From: Mycobacterium sp. D16R12
GTDB lineage: Bacteria; Actinomycetota; Actinomycetes; Mycobacteriales; Mycobacteriaceae
Direction: 5' to 3'
NCBI RefSeq assembly: GCF_002013465.1
Contig: NZ_MAFC01000025.1
Span: 124,001-188,000 of the forward strand
DNA length: 64,000 nucleotides
The notes beneath the pieces are model-generated. The model was not told the origin of the DNA, did no database searches, and worked only from the letters and a program-made list of their open reading frames with translations. Shown one piece after another: positions 42,201-49,790 of the stretch; the stretch's first letter is position 1, and each line of letters opens with the position of its first letter. The position numbers and the translations under genes are program-made.

Positions 42201-42859
42201 ACAGTCAAAACTGGCGCAACGACTCGGATTTGGAGCAGGTTTACACCGCGTGGGGCGGATTCGCCTATGGCCGTGGACTCGATGGTGCTGCCGCGAGTGA
42301 GGATATGCGTCACCAGTATCGCCGGATCGCGGTCGCGGCGAAGAACACCGACACCCGCGAACACGATATTGCTGATTCGGACGACTACTTCCAGTACCAC
42401 GGCGGCATGGTCGCGGCCGTGCGGGCACTCACCGGTAAGGCTCCGGCGGCATACATCGGTGACAACACCCGACCGGACGCGGTGCGTACTCGCACGTTAT
42501 CCGAAGAAACCACAAGGGTTTTCCGTGCGCGCGTGGTCAACCCACGGTGGCTGGAGGCGATGCGCCGGCACGGCTACAAGGGTGCTTTCGAAATGGCTGC
42601 CACCGTCGACTACCTCTTCGGATACGACGCCACCGCGAACGTGATGGCCGACTGGATGTACGAGCAGCTCACCAACAGCTATGTGCTCGATGAGCAGAAC
42701 CGTAAGTTCATGCAGCAGTCCAACCCGTGGGCACTTCATGGTATTGCCGAGAGGTTGCTGGAGGCGGCCAGTCGCGGCCTGTGGGAGAACCCGGATCAGC
42801 AAGTTTTGAGTGATTTGCGATCGGTGTTCCTCGAGACCGAGGGCGAGCTCGAGTCGTAG
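39242..42859 (+). CDS. cobN: Aerobic cobaltochelatase subunit CobN
   Basis: 1205 residues, close to the usual length. Start GTG 39242 gives MSNAPILILSTSDTDLLSAR, matching other mycobacterial CobN. Conserved blocks include VHLGKHGNLEWLPGKTVGLS, PLIYPFLVNDPGEGTQAKRR, NVLPTGRNFYSVDPKAVPSK and IFGSKPGTYGAGLLQLID. CobN is the large subunit that inserts cobalt into hydrogenobyrinate a,c-diamide with an ATPase complex (CobS/CobT or ChlI/D-type) not seen in this window. The next gene's -10 overlaps its stop codon. Confidence 0.95.
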   Translation: MSNAPILILSTSDTDLLSARASGANYRWANPSRIHVDDLPDLLDGMGAVVVRLLGGRRGWEEGIDAVIASGVPAVVVSGEQAPDAELMECSTVPGGVALQVHRYLAEGGTANLQQLHAFLSDTVLMTGIGFEPPTTNPAWGVLQRAARNTDGPTVAVLYYRAQQLAGNTTYIEALCTAVEDLGGRALPVYCASLRTAPAELLETLAAADAMVVTVLAAGGATPAAVGAGGADDEWNVGHLAALDIPILQGLCLTSPRDDWDANDDGMSPLDVATQVAVPEFDGRIITVPFSFKEIDSDGLITYVPDPERCARVAGIALRHAKLRSIPAGERRIALVFSAYPTKHARIGNAVGLDTPASAVALLTAMRAAGYDVGADGDIPGLPATGWPATDGDGDTLIHALIERGGQDPDWLTAEQLAGNPIRVPARQYREWFSRLAPGLAEQVVEHWGPPPGELFVDTSVNPDGDIVIAALQAGNVLLLVQPPRGFGENPVAIYHDPDLPPSHHYLAAYRWLSAARDEGGFGADALVHLGKHGNLEWLPGKTVGLSADCATDAAIGDLPLIYPFLVNDPGEGTQAKRRAHATLVDHLIPPMARAETYGDIARLEQLLDEHANISALDPAKLPAIRQQIWTLMRAAKMDHDLGLQDRPDEDVFDDMLLHVDGWLCEIKDVQIRDGLHILGSAPVGGAQVDLVLSILRARQMWAGEQSVPGLRQALGLAEDGTDDRVRVDKIDQQAHSLLTALQGTDWNPDAVGDLTDDPLVAQILRFAATEVVPRLDGTNGEIDAILRALDGRFIEAGPSGSPLRGLVNVLPTGRNFYSVDPKAVPSKLAWETGQAMADSLLERYRTDYGDWPRSVGLSIWGTSAMRTSGDDIAEVLALLGVRPVWDEASRRVVSLEAISLAELGRPRIDVTVRISGFFRDAFPHVVTMFDDAVALVAGLEESAEQNYLRAHAEADRAEHGDWRRATMRIFGSKPGTYGAGLLQLIDSQNWRNDSDLEQVYTAWGGFAYGRGLDGAAASEDMRHQYRRIAVAAKNTDTREHDIADSDDYFQYHGGMVAAVRALTGKAPAAYIGDNTRPDAVRTRTLSEETTRVFRARVVNPRWLEAMRRHGYKGAFEMAATVDYLFGYDATANVMADWMYEQLTNSYVLDEQNRKFMQQSNPWALHGIAERLLEAASRGLWENPDQQVLSDLRSVFLETEGELES

Positions 42860-42862
42860 CAT
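42857..42862 (+). promoter_or_regulatory. -10 element of the first PPOX gene, overlapping the cobN stop
   Basis: TAGCAT begins with the cobN stop codon TAG and lies 6 bases before the ATG at 42869, again a leaderless geometry. Confidence 0.4.
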
Positions 42863-42868
42863 CGAAAC

Positions 42869-43273
42869 ATGGCCCGGAACAACGGCTTGGACATCGGCAC
42901 GGTGGCGGCAGGCCGCTACATCCTGTTGACCACCTTCACCAAAGACGGTGTGCCCAAACCGACTCCGATGGGCTTCGTCGCCGAGGGCGATGAGCTGCTG
43001 CTGACCACGAGTGCGAACACCTGGAAGGTCCGACGGATCCGGCGAGGCCGGAAGGTGAGGGTGGCCGTCTGTACGCGGAGCGGCCGGGTGATCAGCCCGG
43101 TCTCCGACGCCACCGCGGTGATCGTGGAGGATCCGGCCTCCGTGGCGCGTATCCGGGCGTCGGTGGTCAAACGGTACGGACTGCCGAGCCGGATCGTGAC
43201 GGCGTGGCTGGACCGGCGCAACGGCGCCAGGGTCGGTATTTCAGTGACGCTCGGCGCGCCGGAAACGCTCTGA
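42869..43273 (+). CDS. PPOX-class F420-dependent protein, Rv2061 family (copy 1)
   Basis: 134 residues of the split-barrel PPOX fold. GRYILLTTFTKDGVPKPTPM and NTWKVRRIRRGRKVRVAVCT match the TIGR03666/Rv2061 family of probable F420-dependent enzymes. It is 9 bases after cobN, as Rv2061c is next to cobN in M. tuberculosis. The redox substrate is unknown. A related gene follows immediately. Confidence 0.83.
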   Translation: MARNNGLDIGTVAAGRYILLTTFTKDGVPKPTPMGFVAEGDELLLTTSANTWKVRRIRRGRKVRVAVCTRSGRVISPVSDATAVIVEDPASVARIRASVVKRYGLPSRIVTAWLDRRNGARVGISVTLGAPETL

Positions 43274-43279
43274 CGTTCC

Positions 43280-43285
43280 TAGACT
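43280..43285 (+). promoter_or_regulatory. -10 element of the second PPOX gene (leaderless)
   Basis: TAGACT with exactly 7 bases to the ATG at 43293. Confidence 0.5.
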
Positions 43286-43292
43286 GATCGGC

Positions 43293-43685
43293 ATGGGTGC
43301 GAACCTCCCGGTGCCGACATTCGACGATGTCTGTGCCGCCAAATATGTCCTGTTGACCACCTACACCAAGGACGGTCGTGCCAAACCGGCCGCGGTGTGG
43401 GCGGCACCCGAGAACGGTGAGCTTCTGGTGTGGACCGAAACCACATCCTGGAAGGTGCGCCGAATCCGCAACACCCCGCGCGTGACGCTGGCCGTCTGCG
43501 ATGTGCGCGGCAAGGTCCGCAGCGCCGAGATCGAGGGCACCGCACGAGTCCTGGACCCCGAGGGCACCGAGCGAGCGCGCGCGGCCATCACCGCTAAGTA
43601 CGGCCTGGTGGGGTGGGTGCTGGTGAAGGCCAGCGTGCTGCGTCGCGGCAGCGGCGGCACCATCGGGCTGGCCGTCACCGCCTGA
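43293..43685 (+). CDS. PPOX-class F420-dependent protein, Rv2061 family (copy 2)
   Basis: 130 residues, clearly paralogous to the previous gene over its whole length (AKYVLLTTYTKDGRAKPAAV, SWKVRRIRNTPRVTLAVCD, EGTERARAAITAKYGLVGWV). The two copies are 19 bases apart and probably arose by tandem duplication. It has its own leaderless promoter, so the copies may be separately controlled. The substrate is unknown. Confidence 0.83.
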   Translation: MGANLPVPTFDDVCAAKYVLLTTYTKDGRAKPAAVWAAPENGELLVWTETTSWKVRRIRNTPRVTLAVCDVRGKVRSAEIEGTARVLDPEGTERARAAITAKYGLVGWVLVKASVLRRGSGGTIGLAVTA

Positions 43686-43736
43686 CCCGGAACGCCGAAC
43701 CGGGAACCCGGCGACGGGCCGGTGCGTTGTGCGGGT

Positions 43737-44249
43737 ATGTGGCCAGGGCTGTTTCTGCTGTATGTGATCGTCGAGGTGTCCGCCCTGGTGGCGTTGACCT
43801 CCGCGGTGGGCATCGGCTGGACCATCATCGCCGTCGCGGCGGCCTTTGTGGTCGGTCTGATGCTTGCCGGCTCGCAGGCCCGGCGTGCCATTGACCAGCT
43901 GCGGCGGGGAGTGCGATCCCCTGGAGGAGCTGTCGCGGACGGTGCGCTCATCGCGCTCGGAACCGTCGCAGTGGTGATTCCGGGACTGGTCTCCTCGGTC
44001 ATCGGGCTGCTCATGCTGCTCCCGCCGACCCGTGCCGTCCTGCGGCCGGTGCTGACCCTCGTCGCGGCACGGCAGCTGAGTCGGCGCGCGCCTCTGATCA
44101 CCGTCATTCCCGGCGGGTACGGCGCGTTTCAGGCCGGCCAGACGCGGGCGAGCACGGTCGACTACATCGACGGTGAGGTCGTCGACGTGAGTGACGAGCA
44201 GCCCGGACCGTCTTCGCGTTACCGCCCCGGCCACGACCTGCCTGCGTAG
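43737..44249 (+). CDS. fxsA: FxsA family membrane protein
   Basis: 170 residues from ATG 43737 (GTG 43722 is an alternative). MWPGLFLLYVIVEVSALVAL and VGIGWTIIAVAAAFVVGLML form the first FxsA transmembrane hairpin; TVAVVIPGLVSSVIGLLMLL is the second. The soluble tail is polar. E. coli FxsA relieves phage T7 exclusion, and its actual role in mycobacteria is unknown. Its place beside lnt/ppm1 mirrors Rv2053c. Confidence 0.85.
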   Translation: MWPGLFLLYVIVEVSALVALTSAVGIGWTIIAVAAAFVVGLMLAGSQARRAIDQLRRGVRSPGGAVADGALIALGTVAVVIPGLVSSVIGLLMLLPPTRAVLRPVLTLVAARQLSRRAPLITVIPGGYGAFQAGQTRASTVDYIDGEVVDVSDEQPGPSSRYRPGHDLPA

Positions 44250-44278
44250 ACGTCGTCCGAACCCGGCAGAATCACCGA

Positions 44279-45877
44279 GTGCAGATTCAACTGCTCGTCA
44301 ACGCGCGCGTGCATAGCCCGTCGCATCCGGCGGCGACCGCCATGGCCGTGACGGGTGATGTCATCAGCTGGATCGGCGAGGACGACCTGGGGCGGGCAGA
44401 GTTCCCCGGCGCCGACATCGTCGATCTGGAGGGCGCCTTCGTTGCCCCCGCATTCGTCGACGCCCATGTTCATCTCACCGCACTCGGGCTGTCCATCATC
44501 GGGCTCGACCTGTCCGATGTGACCTCGCGCGAGCAGTGCCTGGCCCGGCTGGCTACGTACGCCGGTGAGCATGCCGATGAGGTGATCTGGGGACACGGCT
44601 GGGACGAATCGAGATGGCCGGATCGGGAGCCGCTGAGCACCGCCGAACTGGACGCGACGGCACCCGGACGGGCCGTCTACCTCACCCGCATCGATGTGCA
44701 CTCGGCCGCGGCCTCGACGACGCTGCGCCGGCAGGTGCCCGGCCTTCCCGATGCCACGGGATTTCACCCCGAGCGCCCGCTGGCCGGGGCGGCTCACCAC
44801 CTGTTGCGGGCACACGCGCGCGGAGCGCTCTCCGTCAACGGGCGAGCCAGGGCACGGCGCGCGGCGCTCGACAGCGCGGCATCGCTCGGCCTGGTGTCGG
44901 TGCACGAATGCGGCGGACCGGAGATCAGTGGGCTGGATGATTTCCGCGAGCTGTTGGCCACCGAGCATGGCGTGCAGGTCACCGGATACTGGGGTGAGCC
45001 TGCTCGCGACCCCGATCATGCGCGCGAGCTCATTGCCTCCACGGGGGCTGTCGGCCTGGCCGGTGACCTCTTCGTCGACGGCGCACTTGGATCGCATACC
45101 GCCTGGCTGCAGGAGCCGTATCACGACGCGCCGCACACCTGCGGCACGATGCATCTGGACGCGGAAACGGTTGAGACGCATCTGGACTCGTGCACGCAGG
45201 CCGGTATCGCCGCGGGGTTCCACGTGATCGGCGATGCTGCCGTCACTCAGGTGATCGACGCACTCGAGCGTGTGGCCGACAGATATGGCGTGCCGGCCGT
45301 GGCGCGGTGCGGACATCGCCTGGAGCACCTCGAAATGGTCTCGGCGGCACAGGCCGCCCAACTCGGTCGCCTCGGGGTGATCGCCAGCGTGCAACCGGCC
45401 TTTGATGCCCTCTGGGGCGGCCCGGAGGGCATGTATGCGGAACGACTCGGCCCAACGCGAGGTACTCAGCTAAACCCGCTGGCGCTGTTAGCATCCCAAG
45501 GCGTGCCTCTCGCGTTCGGTTCTGATGCCCCTGTCGCGCCCCTGGATCCGTGGGTGGCGGTGCGGGCTGCGGTCCGTCACCGCACTGCGAGCAGTTCGGT
45601 TTCGGTGCGCGCGGCGTTCGGTGCGGCGACGCGAGGCGGTTGGCGTGCACAGGGAGTTCATGACGGTGCGACCGGCACGTTGACCCCGGGAGCTCTTGCC
45701 AGCTATGCGATCTGGGAGACGGGGGACTTGACCATCAACTCCAGCCAACCGGGAGTTCAGCGGTGGTCCACGGACCCGCGCTCACGGGTCCCGGCGCTGC
45801 CGGACTTATCGGACGCCGCTGCTGTGCTCCCCAAATGTCTACGGACTGTGCACCGCGGCACGGTGATCCATGGCTGA
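44279..45877 (+). CDS. Metal-dependent amidohydrolase (YtcJ/amidohydrolase-3 type)
   Basis: 532 residues. The metal site HxH is in PAFVDAHVHLTALGLS; further ligands lie in GFHVIGDAAVTQVIDAL, CGHRLEHLEMV and FGSDAPVAPLDPWVAV. Enzymes of this group hydrolyse amides, formamides or imines with varied substrates. Start GTG 44279 has no strong Shine-Dalgarno. Its 3' end overlaps lnt by 8 bases, which suggests co-expression with lipoprotein maturation genes, but no shared pathway is known. Confidence 0.85.
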   Translation: MQIQLLVNARVHSPSHPAATAMAVTGDVISWIGEDDLGRAEFPGADIVDLEGAFVAPAFVDAHVHLTALGLSIIGLDLSDVTSREQCLARLATYAGEHADEVIWGHGWDESRWPDREPLSTAELDATAPGRAVYLTRIDVHSAAASTTLRRQVPGLPDATGFHPERPLAGAAHHLLRAHARGALSVNGRARARRAALDSAASLGLVSVHECGGPEISGLDDFRELLATEHGVQVTGYWGEPARDPDHARELIASTGAVGLAGDLFVDGALGSHTAWLQEPYHDAPHTCGTMHLDAETVETHLDSCTQAGIAAGFHVIGDAAVTQVIDALERVADRYGVPAVARCGHRLEHLEMVSAAQAAQLGRLGVIASVQPAFDALWGGPEGMYAERLGPTRGTQLNPLALLASQGVPLAFGSDAPVAPLDPWVAVRAAVRHRTASSSVSVRAAFGAATRGGWRAQGVHDGATGTLTPGALASYAIWETGDLTINSSQPGVQRWSTDPRSRVPALPDLSDAAAVLPKCLRTVHRGTVIHG

Positions 45878-47687
45878 AGAGACTGTTGACGAATCCGTCG
45901 ACGAGGTTGTTGGTGAGGACGTGCCGGGTCGCCATGCGGAGGTCAACGTTCCGGTAGACGAGCCGATAGACGAGGAGCCGCAGGCTCCGGGCGAGACCGG
46001 CCCGTCACGCGGTGCGGCCTTCGCGGGGGCCGTGCGCGCTCGCGGTATCGCGTTCGGCCAGGCCTGGCTGCGTGCGGCGACCCGCCAGGGCGCGGCGTTG
46101 ATCGGGGGCCTCGCATTGTGTGCGAGCTTCCCGCCCTGGGGTTTCTGGTGGGCCGCCTTCCCGGCTCTGTCGATCCTGGGATGGGTGTTCTGGTCGCCGA
46201 AGACCAGGCTGCGCGGTGGGCTCGGCTATGGACTGCTGTTCGGTCTCGCGTTTTTCATCCCGCTGCTGCCCTGGACGGGTCAGCTGGTGGGTGCCGTCCC
46301 GTGGCTCGCGCTGTCCTTGCTCTGCGCGACCTGGGTGGCCCTGTTCGGTGTGTTGGCGGTCGCCGTGCGGAACCTGCCGGGTTGGCCGCTGTGGTTCGCT
46401 GCCGCGTGGTCCGCTGCCGAGTGGGGTAAGGCAAGCGTTCCGTTTGGCGGGTTCCCGTGGGGTCGTATCGCTTTCGGACAGGGCGACGGCCCGATGCTCA
46501 GCTTGGCGCGATACGGGGGAGCGCCATTGGTCTCCTTCACGGTGGCCCTGGGTGCCTTCGCGGTGACGGCCCTGGGCATCGAGATGTACCGCTGGTGGCG
46601 CAGCCCGGCCCTCGGCCCGGATGGTGCCCGGCCGGTGCCCTCGGTGCTGCTGCCCGGAGCCTGCGTGTGTCTTGTCCTGATCGCCATGGCGGTGAGCTGG
46701 CAGCAGGTTCGGCACGCGAGCCACGGCGCCACGGATGGGCGGACGGTCACCGTCGCCGCGGTGCAGGGGAACGTTCCGCGTTTGGGGCTTGATTTCAACG
46801 CCCAGCGGCGCGCTGTACTCGACTACCACGTGAAGGAAACCCTCTTGCTGGCCCAGGACGTGAAGGCGGGCAAGGCTCCGGCACCGCAGTTCGTCGTGTG
46901 GCCGGAGAACTCCTCGGATATCGATCCGATCCGCAACGCCGATGCGACCGAGGCCATCACCGAGGCAGCACAGGCCATCGGCGTGCCCATCCTGGTCGGC
47001 GGCGTGCTGCGCCATCCCGACTCCACCCCCGAACAGCCCAAATCGATCAATTCGATCATCGTGTGGGATCCGGACACCGGCCCGGGTGAACGTCATGACA
47101 AACAGATCGTGCAACCGTTCGGTGAGTACCTGCCCTGGCGGAGTTTCTTCGCGCACTTCTCGGAGTACGCCGACCGCGCCGGATACTTCGTCCCTGGAGA
47201 GGGCAACGGTGTCGTCACCGCGGGCGGCGTGAAGATCGGCGTTGCCACCTGTTGGGAGGTTCTGTTCGATCGGGCGCTGCGGCAGTCCACTCTCAACGGT
47301 GCCGAGATACTCACCGTGCCGAGCAACAACGCCCTGTTCGGTACTGCGATGAGTGAACAACAGCTGGCCATCTCCAAGGTTCGGGCCGTCGAGCATGACC
47401 GGGAGGTCATCGTCGTCGGCACCACCGGGATCAGCGCATTTATCTCTCCCGACGGCGTCGACGCGGGACGCACCAAGTTTTTCGAACCGGCGTACATCGA
47501 TATGCAGGTGCGACTGCACAACGACCTGACACCGGCCACGCAATGGGGTCCCTGGATCGAATGGGCTCTTGCTTTGATCGCAGGACTTGCCGTCCTGGCC
47601 TCGGCTGGCCTGGCGATACTGCACAATGGAGGGCTGAAGAGGCCGGAACGCGAGGTAGAGCCGGCCTCACCGATTAAGGAGACCTGA
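45870..47687 (+). CDS. lnt: Apolipoprotein N-acyltransferase
   Basis: 605 residues. An acidic cytoplasmic tail of about 60 residues is followed by six or so transmembrane segments (ALIGGLALCASFPPWGFWWA and others). The extracytoplasmic nitrilase-like domain holds the Glu-Lys-Cys triad: Glu346 (VVWPENSSDIDP), Lys411 (RHDKQIVQPFGEYLPW) and Cys461 (GVATCWEVLFD). A final transmembrane segment closes it. It N-acylates the lipidated Cys of lipoproteins. The acidic N-terminal tail is longer than in enterobacterial Lnt. ppm1 follows 5 bases later; in M. tuberculosis the two are one protein. Confidence 0.93.
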   Translation: MAEETVDESVDEVVGEDVPGRHAEVNVPVDEPIDEEPQAPGETGPSRGAAFAGAVRARGIAFGQAWLRAATRQGAALIGGLALCASFPPWGFWWAAFPALSILGWVFWSPKTRLRGGLGYGLLFGLAFFIPLLPWTGQLVGAVPWLALSLLCATWVALFGVLAVAVRNLPGWPLWFAAAWSAAEWGKASVPFGGFPWGRIAFGQGDGPMLSLARYGGAPLVSFTVALGAFAVTALGIEMYRWWRSPALGPDGARPVPSVLLPGACVCLVLIAMAVSWQQVRHASHGATDGRTVTVAAVQGNVPRLGLDFNAQRRAVLDYHVKETLLLAQDVKAGKAPAPQFVVWPENSSDIDPIRNADATEAITEAAQAIGVPILVGGVLRHPDSTPEQPKSINSIIVWDPDTGPGERHDKQIVQPFGEYLPWRSFFAHFSEYADRAGYFVPGEGNGVVTAGGVKIGVATCWEVLFDRALRQSTLNGAEILTVPSNNALFGTAMSEQQLAISKVRAVEHDREVIVVGTTGISAFISPDGVDAGRTKFFEPAYIDMQVRLHNDLTPATQWGPWIEWALALIAGLAVLASAGLAILHNGGLKRPEREVEPASPIKET

Positions 47688-47692
47688 CCGGA

Positions 47693-48454
47693 GTGGATCC
47701 CGTGACCGAACGTCCGAGCGCCCGGACCCTGGTGATCATTCCGACGTACAACGAGCGGGAGAATCTCCCGCTGATCCTTGGTCGGCTGCACAAGGCGCAA
47801 CCCGATGTCCATGTGCTGATCGTCGATGACGGCAGCCCCGACGGCACCGGCGAACTTGCCGATGAGGCCGCGCTTGCCGATCCGGATCGCGTGCACGTCA
47901 TGCACCGCAAGGAAAAGGGCGGCCTGGGAGCCGCCTACATCGCCGGCTTCGGTTGGGGCCTGGCACGTCAGTATTCGGTGTTGGTGGAGATGGACGCCGA
48001 CGGCAGTCACGCTCCCGAACAGCTGTCCCGGCTGCTCGATGCCGTGGACGCCGGAGCCGACCTGGCAATCGGTTCTCGCTATGTCCCAGGGGGCACTGTT
48101 GTCAATTGGCCGTGGCGACGGTTGGTGCTGTCCCGCAGCGCGAACGTCTATGCCCGGCTGGTGCTGGGCGTCAAACCCCACGACATCACCGCGGGATACC
48201 GCGCGTACCGGCGTGAGGTGCTCGAAAAGCTGGATTTGGCGGCCGTCGAATCACACGGCTACTGCTTCCAGATCGATCTCACCCTGCGCACCATCGCGCA
48301 CGGTTTCGAGGTTGCCGAGGTGCCGATCACCTTCACCGAACGCGCGATCGGCGAATCCAAGATGAGCGGGTCGATCATCAATGAGGCCCTGGTCAAGGTG
48401 ACCAAATGGGGTATTAGAAGCCGCCTGGATCGGGCGCGCGGCATCAATCGCTGA
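47693..48454 (+). CDS. ppm1: Polyprenol monophosphomannose synthase (GT2)
   Basis: 253 residues, a catalytic GT2 domain without membrane segments: TLVIIPTYNERENLPLILGR, HVLIVDDGSPDGTGELADEA, LVEMDADGSHAPEQLSRLL and VPITFTERAIGESKMSGSII. It makes polyprenyl-phosphate-mannose, the mannose donor for lipomannan/LAM and protein mannosylation outside the membrane. Here it is separate from Lnt, which may hold it at the membrane by protein contact. GTG 47693 or 47702 could be the start; AAGGAGA lies upstream. Confidence 0.93.
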   Translation: MDPVTERPSARTLVIIPTYNERENLPLILGRLHKAQPDVHVLIVDDGSPDGTGELADEAALADPDRVHVMHRKEKGGLGAAYIAGFGWGLARQYSVLVEMDADGSHAPEQLSRLLDAVDAGADLAIGSRYVPGGTVVNWPWRRLVLSRSANVYARLVLGVKPHDITAGYRAYRREVLEKLDLAAVESHGYCFQIDLTLRTIAHGFEVAEVPITFTERAIGESKMSGSIINEALVKVTKWGIRSRLDRARGINR

Positions 48455-48466
48455 AGTACTCAGCTC

Positions 48467-49228
48467 TCACGCATTGCGGGCCATCAGGCCGCCGTCGACC
48501 GGAATGACCGTGCCGGTGAGATAGGACGCTGCCGGTAGGCACACGCTCAAGGTCATGTGCGCGACTTCCTCGGCGCGTCCGTAGCGACGCAACGCGGTGC
48601 GCCGACGGGCATAGGTGTTCTTGTCCTCGGTGGAGATCGCCGCCGTCATCGCGGTATCGATGGGCCCGGGGCAGATGCAGTTCACCGTGATTCCGTCTCG
48701 CCCCAGGTCGACGGCCAAGCTCCTGGTCAGGCCGGCCAGGCCGGACTTGGCCGCGACATATGGGCTGTCATACGGGGTGGCACCGAGAGCCTCGGTGGAG
48801 GCGATGTTGACCACGCGCGGGGCAGGGGAGTTGCGCAGGAACGGAAGCGCCGCACGGACGATCCGTTGGGGTGCGGTCAGATGGACGGCAAGTGAGCGAG
48901 CCCAGGTCTCGCCGTAGTCGGGGTCATCGAGCGACCTGAACGCCGCGAACCCGGCGTTGTTCACCACAATGTCCAGTCGGCCGAATCGCTCGGCGACGGC
49001 CCCGACTACCTCGGTGATCTGCGCATCATCGGTAACGTCCAGCGCCCAGGGTGCTGCCGTATCGCCGATCTCGGCGGCGACTGCCTCTGCGTCCTCCAGC
49101 CGAAGATCGGTGACCGCGAGAAACGCGCCATCCTCGGCGAAAACCCGGGCAGTGGCCTTCCCCATGCCGCTGGCGGCACCGGTGATGAGAACGGCCGAAC
49201 CCGCAACGGACCTGCCGGAGGCACTCAT
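48467..49228 (-). CDS. Short-chain dehydrogenase/reductase
   Basis: 253 residues: VLITGAASGMGKATARVFAE for cofactor binding, DIVVNNAGFAAF, catalytic YxxxK in YDSPYVAAKSGLAGLTRSLA and VNCICPGPIDTAMTAAI. It is a classical SDR and the substrate cannot be told. It lies 24 bases downstream of rbpA on the same strand and is convergent with ppm1 (12-base gap). Confidence 0.88.
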   Translation of the reverse strand: MSASGRSVAGSAVLITGAASGMGKATARVFAEDGAFLAVTDLRLEDAEAVAAEIGDTAAPWALDVTDDAQITEVVGAVAERFGRLDIVVNNAGFAAFRSLDDPDYGETWARSLAVHLTAPQRIVRAALPFLRNSPAPRVVNIASTEALGATPYDSPYVAAKSGLAGLTRSLAVDLGRDGITVNCICPGPIDTAMTAAISTEDKNTYARRRTALRRYGRAEEVAHMTLSVCLPAASYLTGTVIPVDGGLMARNA

Positions 49229-49252
49229 CGGGGCGAGTTACGCTGTCGCGCC

Positions 49253-49588
49253 CTAGCCCCTGCGACGGCCCTTGATCAGTTCCAGACGTTCCTTGAGCAG
49301 CTCGTCGAGCTCCTCGACGCTGCGGCGCTCCAGAAGCATGTCCCAGTGCGTACGCGGGGGCTTGACCTTCTTGGGCTCGGGCACATCGCCGTCGAGGAGG
49401 GTGCCTTCTAAGCCATTGCGGCATGCCCAGTTGGCCGGGATCTCGGCATCGTGGGCGAAGGGAACGTCGAACTCCTCACCGTTCTCGGTGCGGTAGCGAG
49501 CCATACGGCGGGGCGCCAGGTCGTGGTCACGATCGGTTTCGTAGCTGACGGCGCCGAGTCGGCTGCCCCGTAGAACACGATCTGCCAT
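49253..49588 (-). CDS. rbpA: RNA polymerase-binding protein RbpA
   Basis: 111 residues, almost identical in key blocks to M. tuberculosis RbpA: MADRVLRGSRLGAVSYETDR, then DAEIPANWACRNGLEGTLLD and PRTHWDMLLERRSVEELDEL. It binds sigma-A/sigma-B and core polymerase and stabilises the open complex. It has its own TATAAT promoter about 125 bases upstream, giving a leader of roughly 118 bases. Confidence 0.97.
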   Translation of the reverse strand: MADRVLRGSRLGAVSYETDRDHDLAPRRMARYRTENGEEFDVPFAHDAEIPANWACRNGLEGTLLDGDVPEPKKVKPPRTHWDMLLERRSVEELDELLKERLELIKGRRRG

Positions 49589-49712
49589 GTGTACTTCTCC
49601 TCTTCACTGCGGGTCTCTGCGGATCGGATCCCGCGCTCGAATTGCTGGTGGCTGTCTACTTCAACGCCGTACCCGCGCCGTTAGTTCCCTGTTCGCGCAG
49701 GTTGTGGCCCTC

Positions 49713-49718
49713 ATTATA
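49713..49718 (-). promoter_or_regulatory. -10 element of rbpA
   Basis: A perfect TATAAT on the minus strand, with transcription expected near 49706. The flanking GGTGA...TCACC (49722-49745) forms an imperfect inverted repeat over the -35 region and might be an operator. Confidence 0.5.
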
Positions 49719-49790
49719 GCTGGTGAACGCGCTTGTAACGCTCACCGCTGTGCGTCCGCGACGCGTGGCGGGATATCACGATTGCCCGGG

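Noticed and set aside
46005..47624. 539-codon minus-strand frame over lnt
   Set aside because: Lnt has the full Glu-Lys-Cys triad and membrane pattern; the antisense sequence is charged and featureless.
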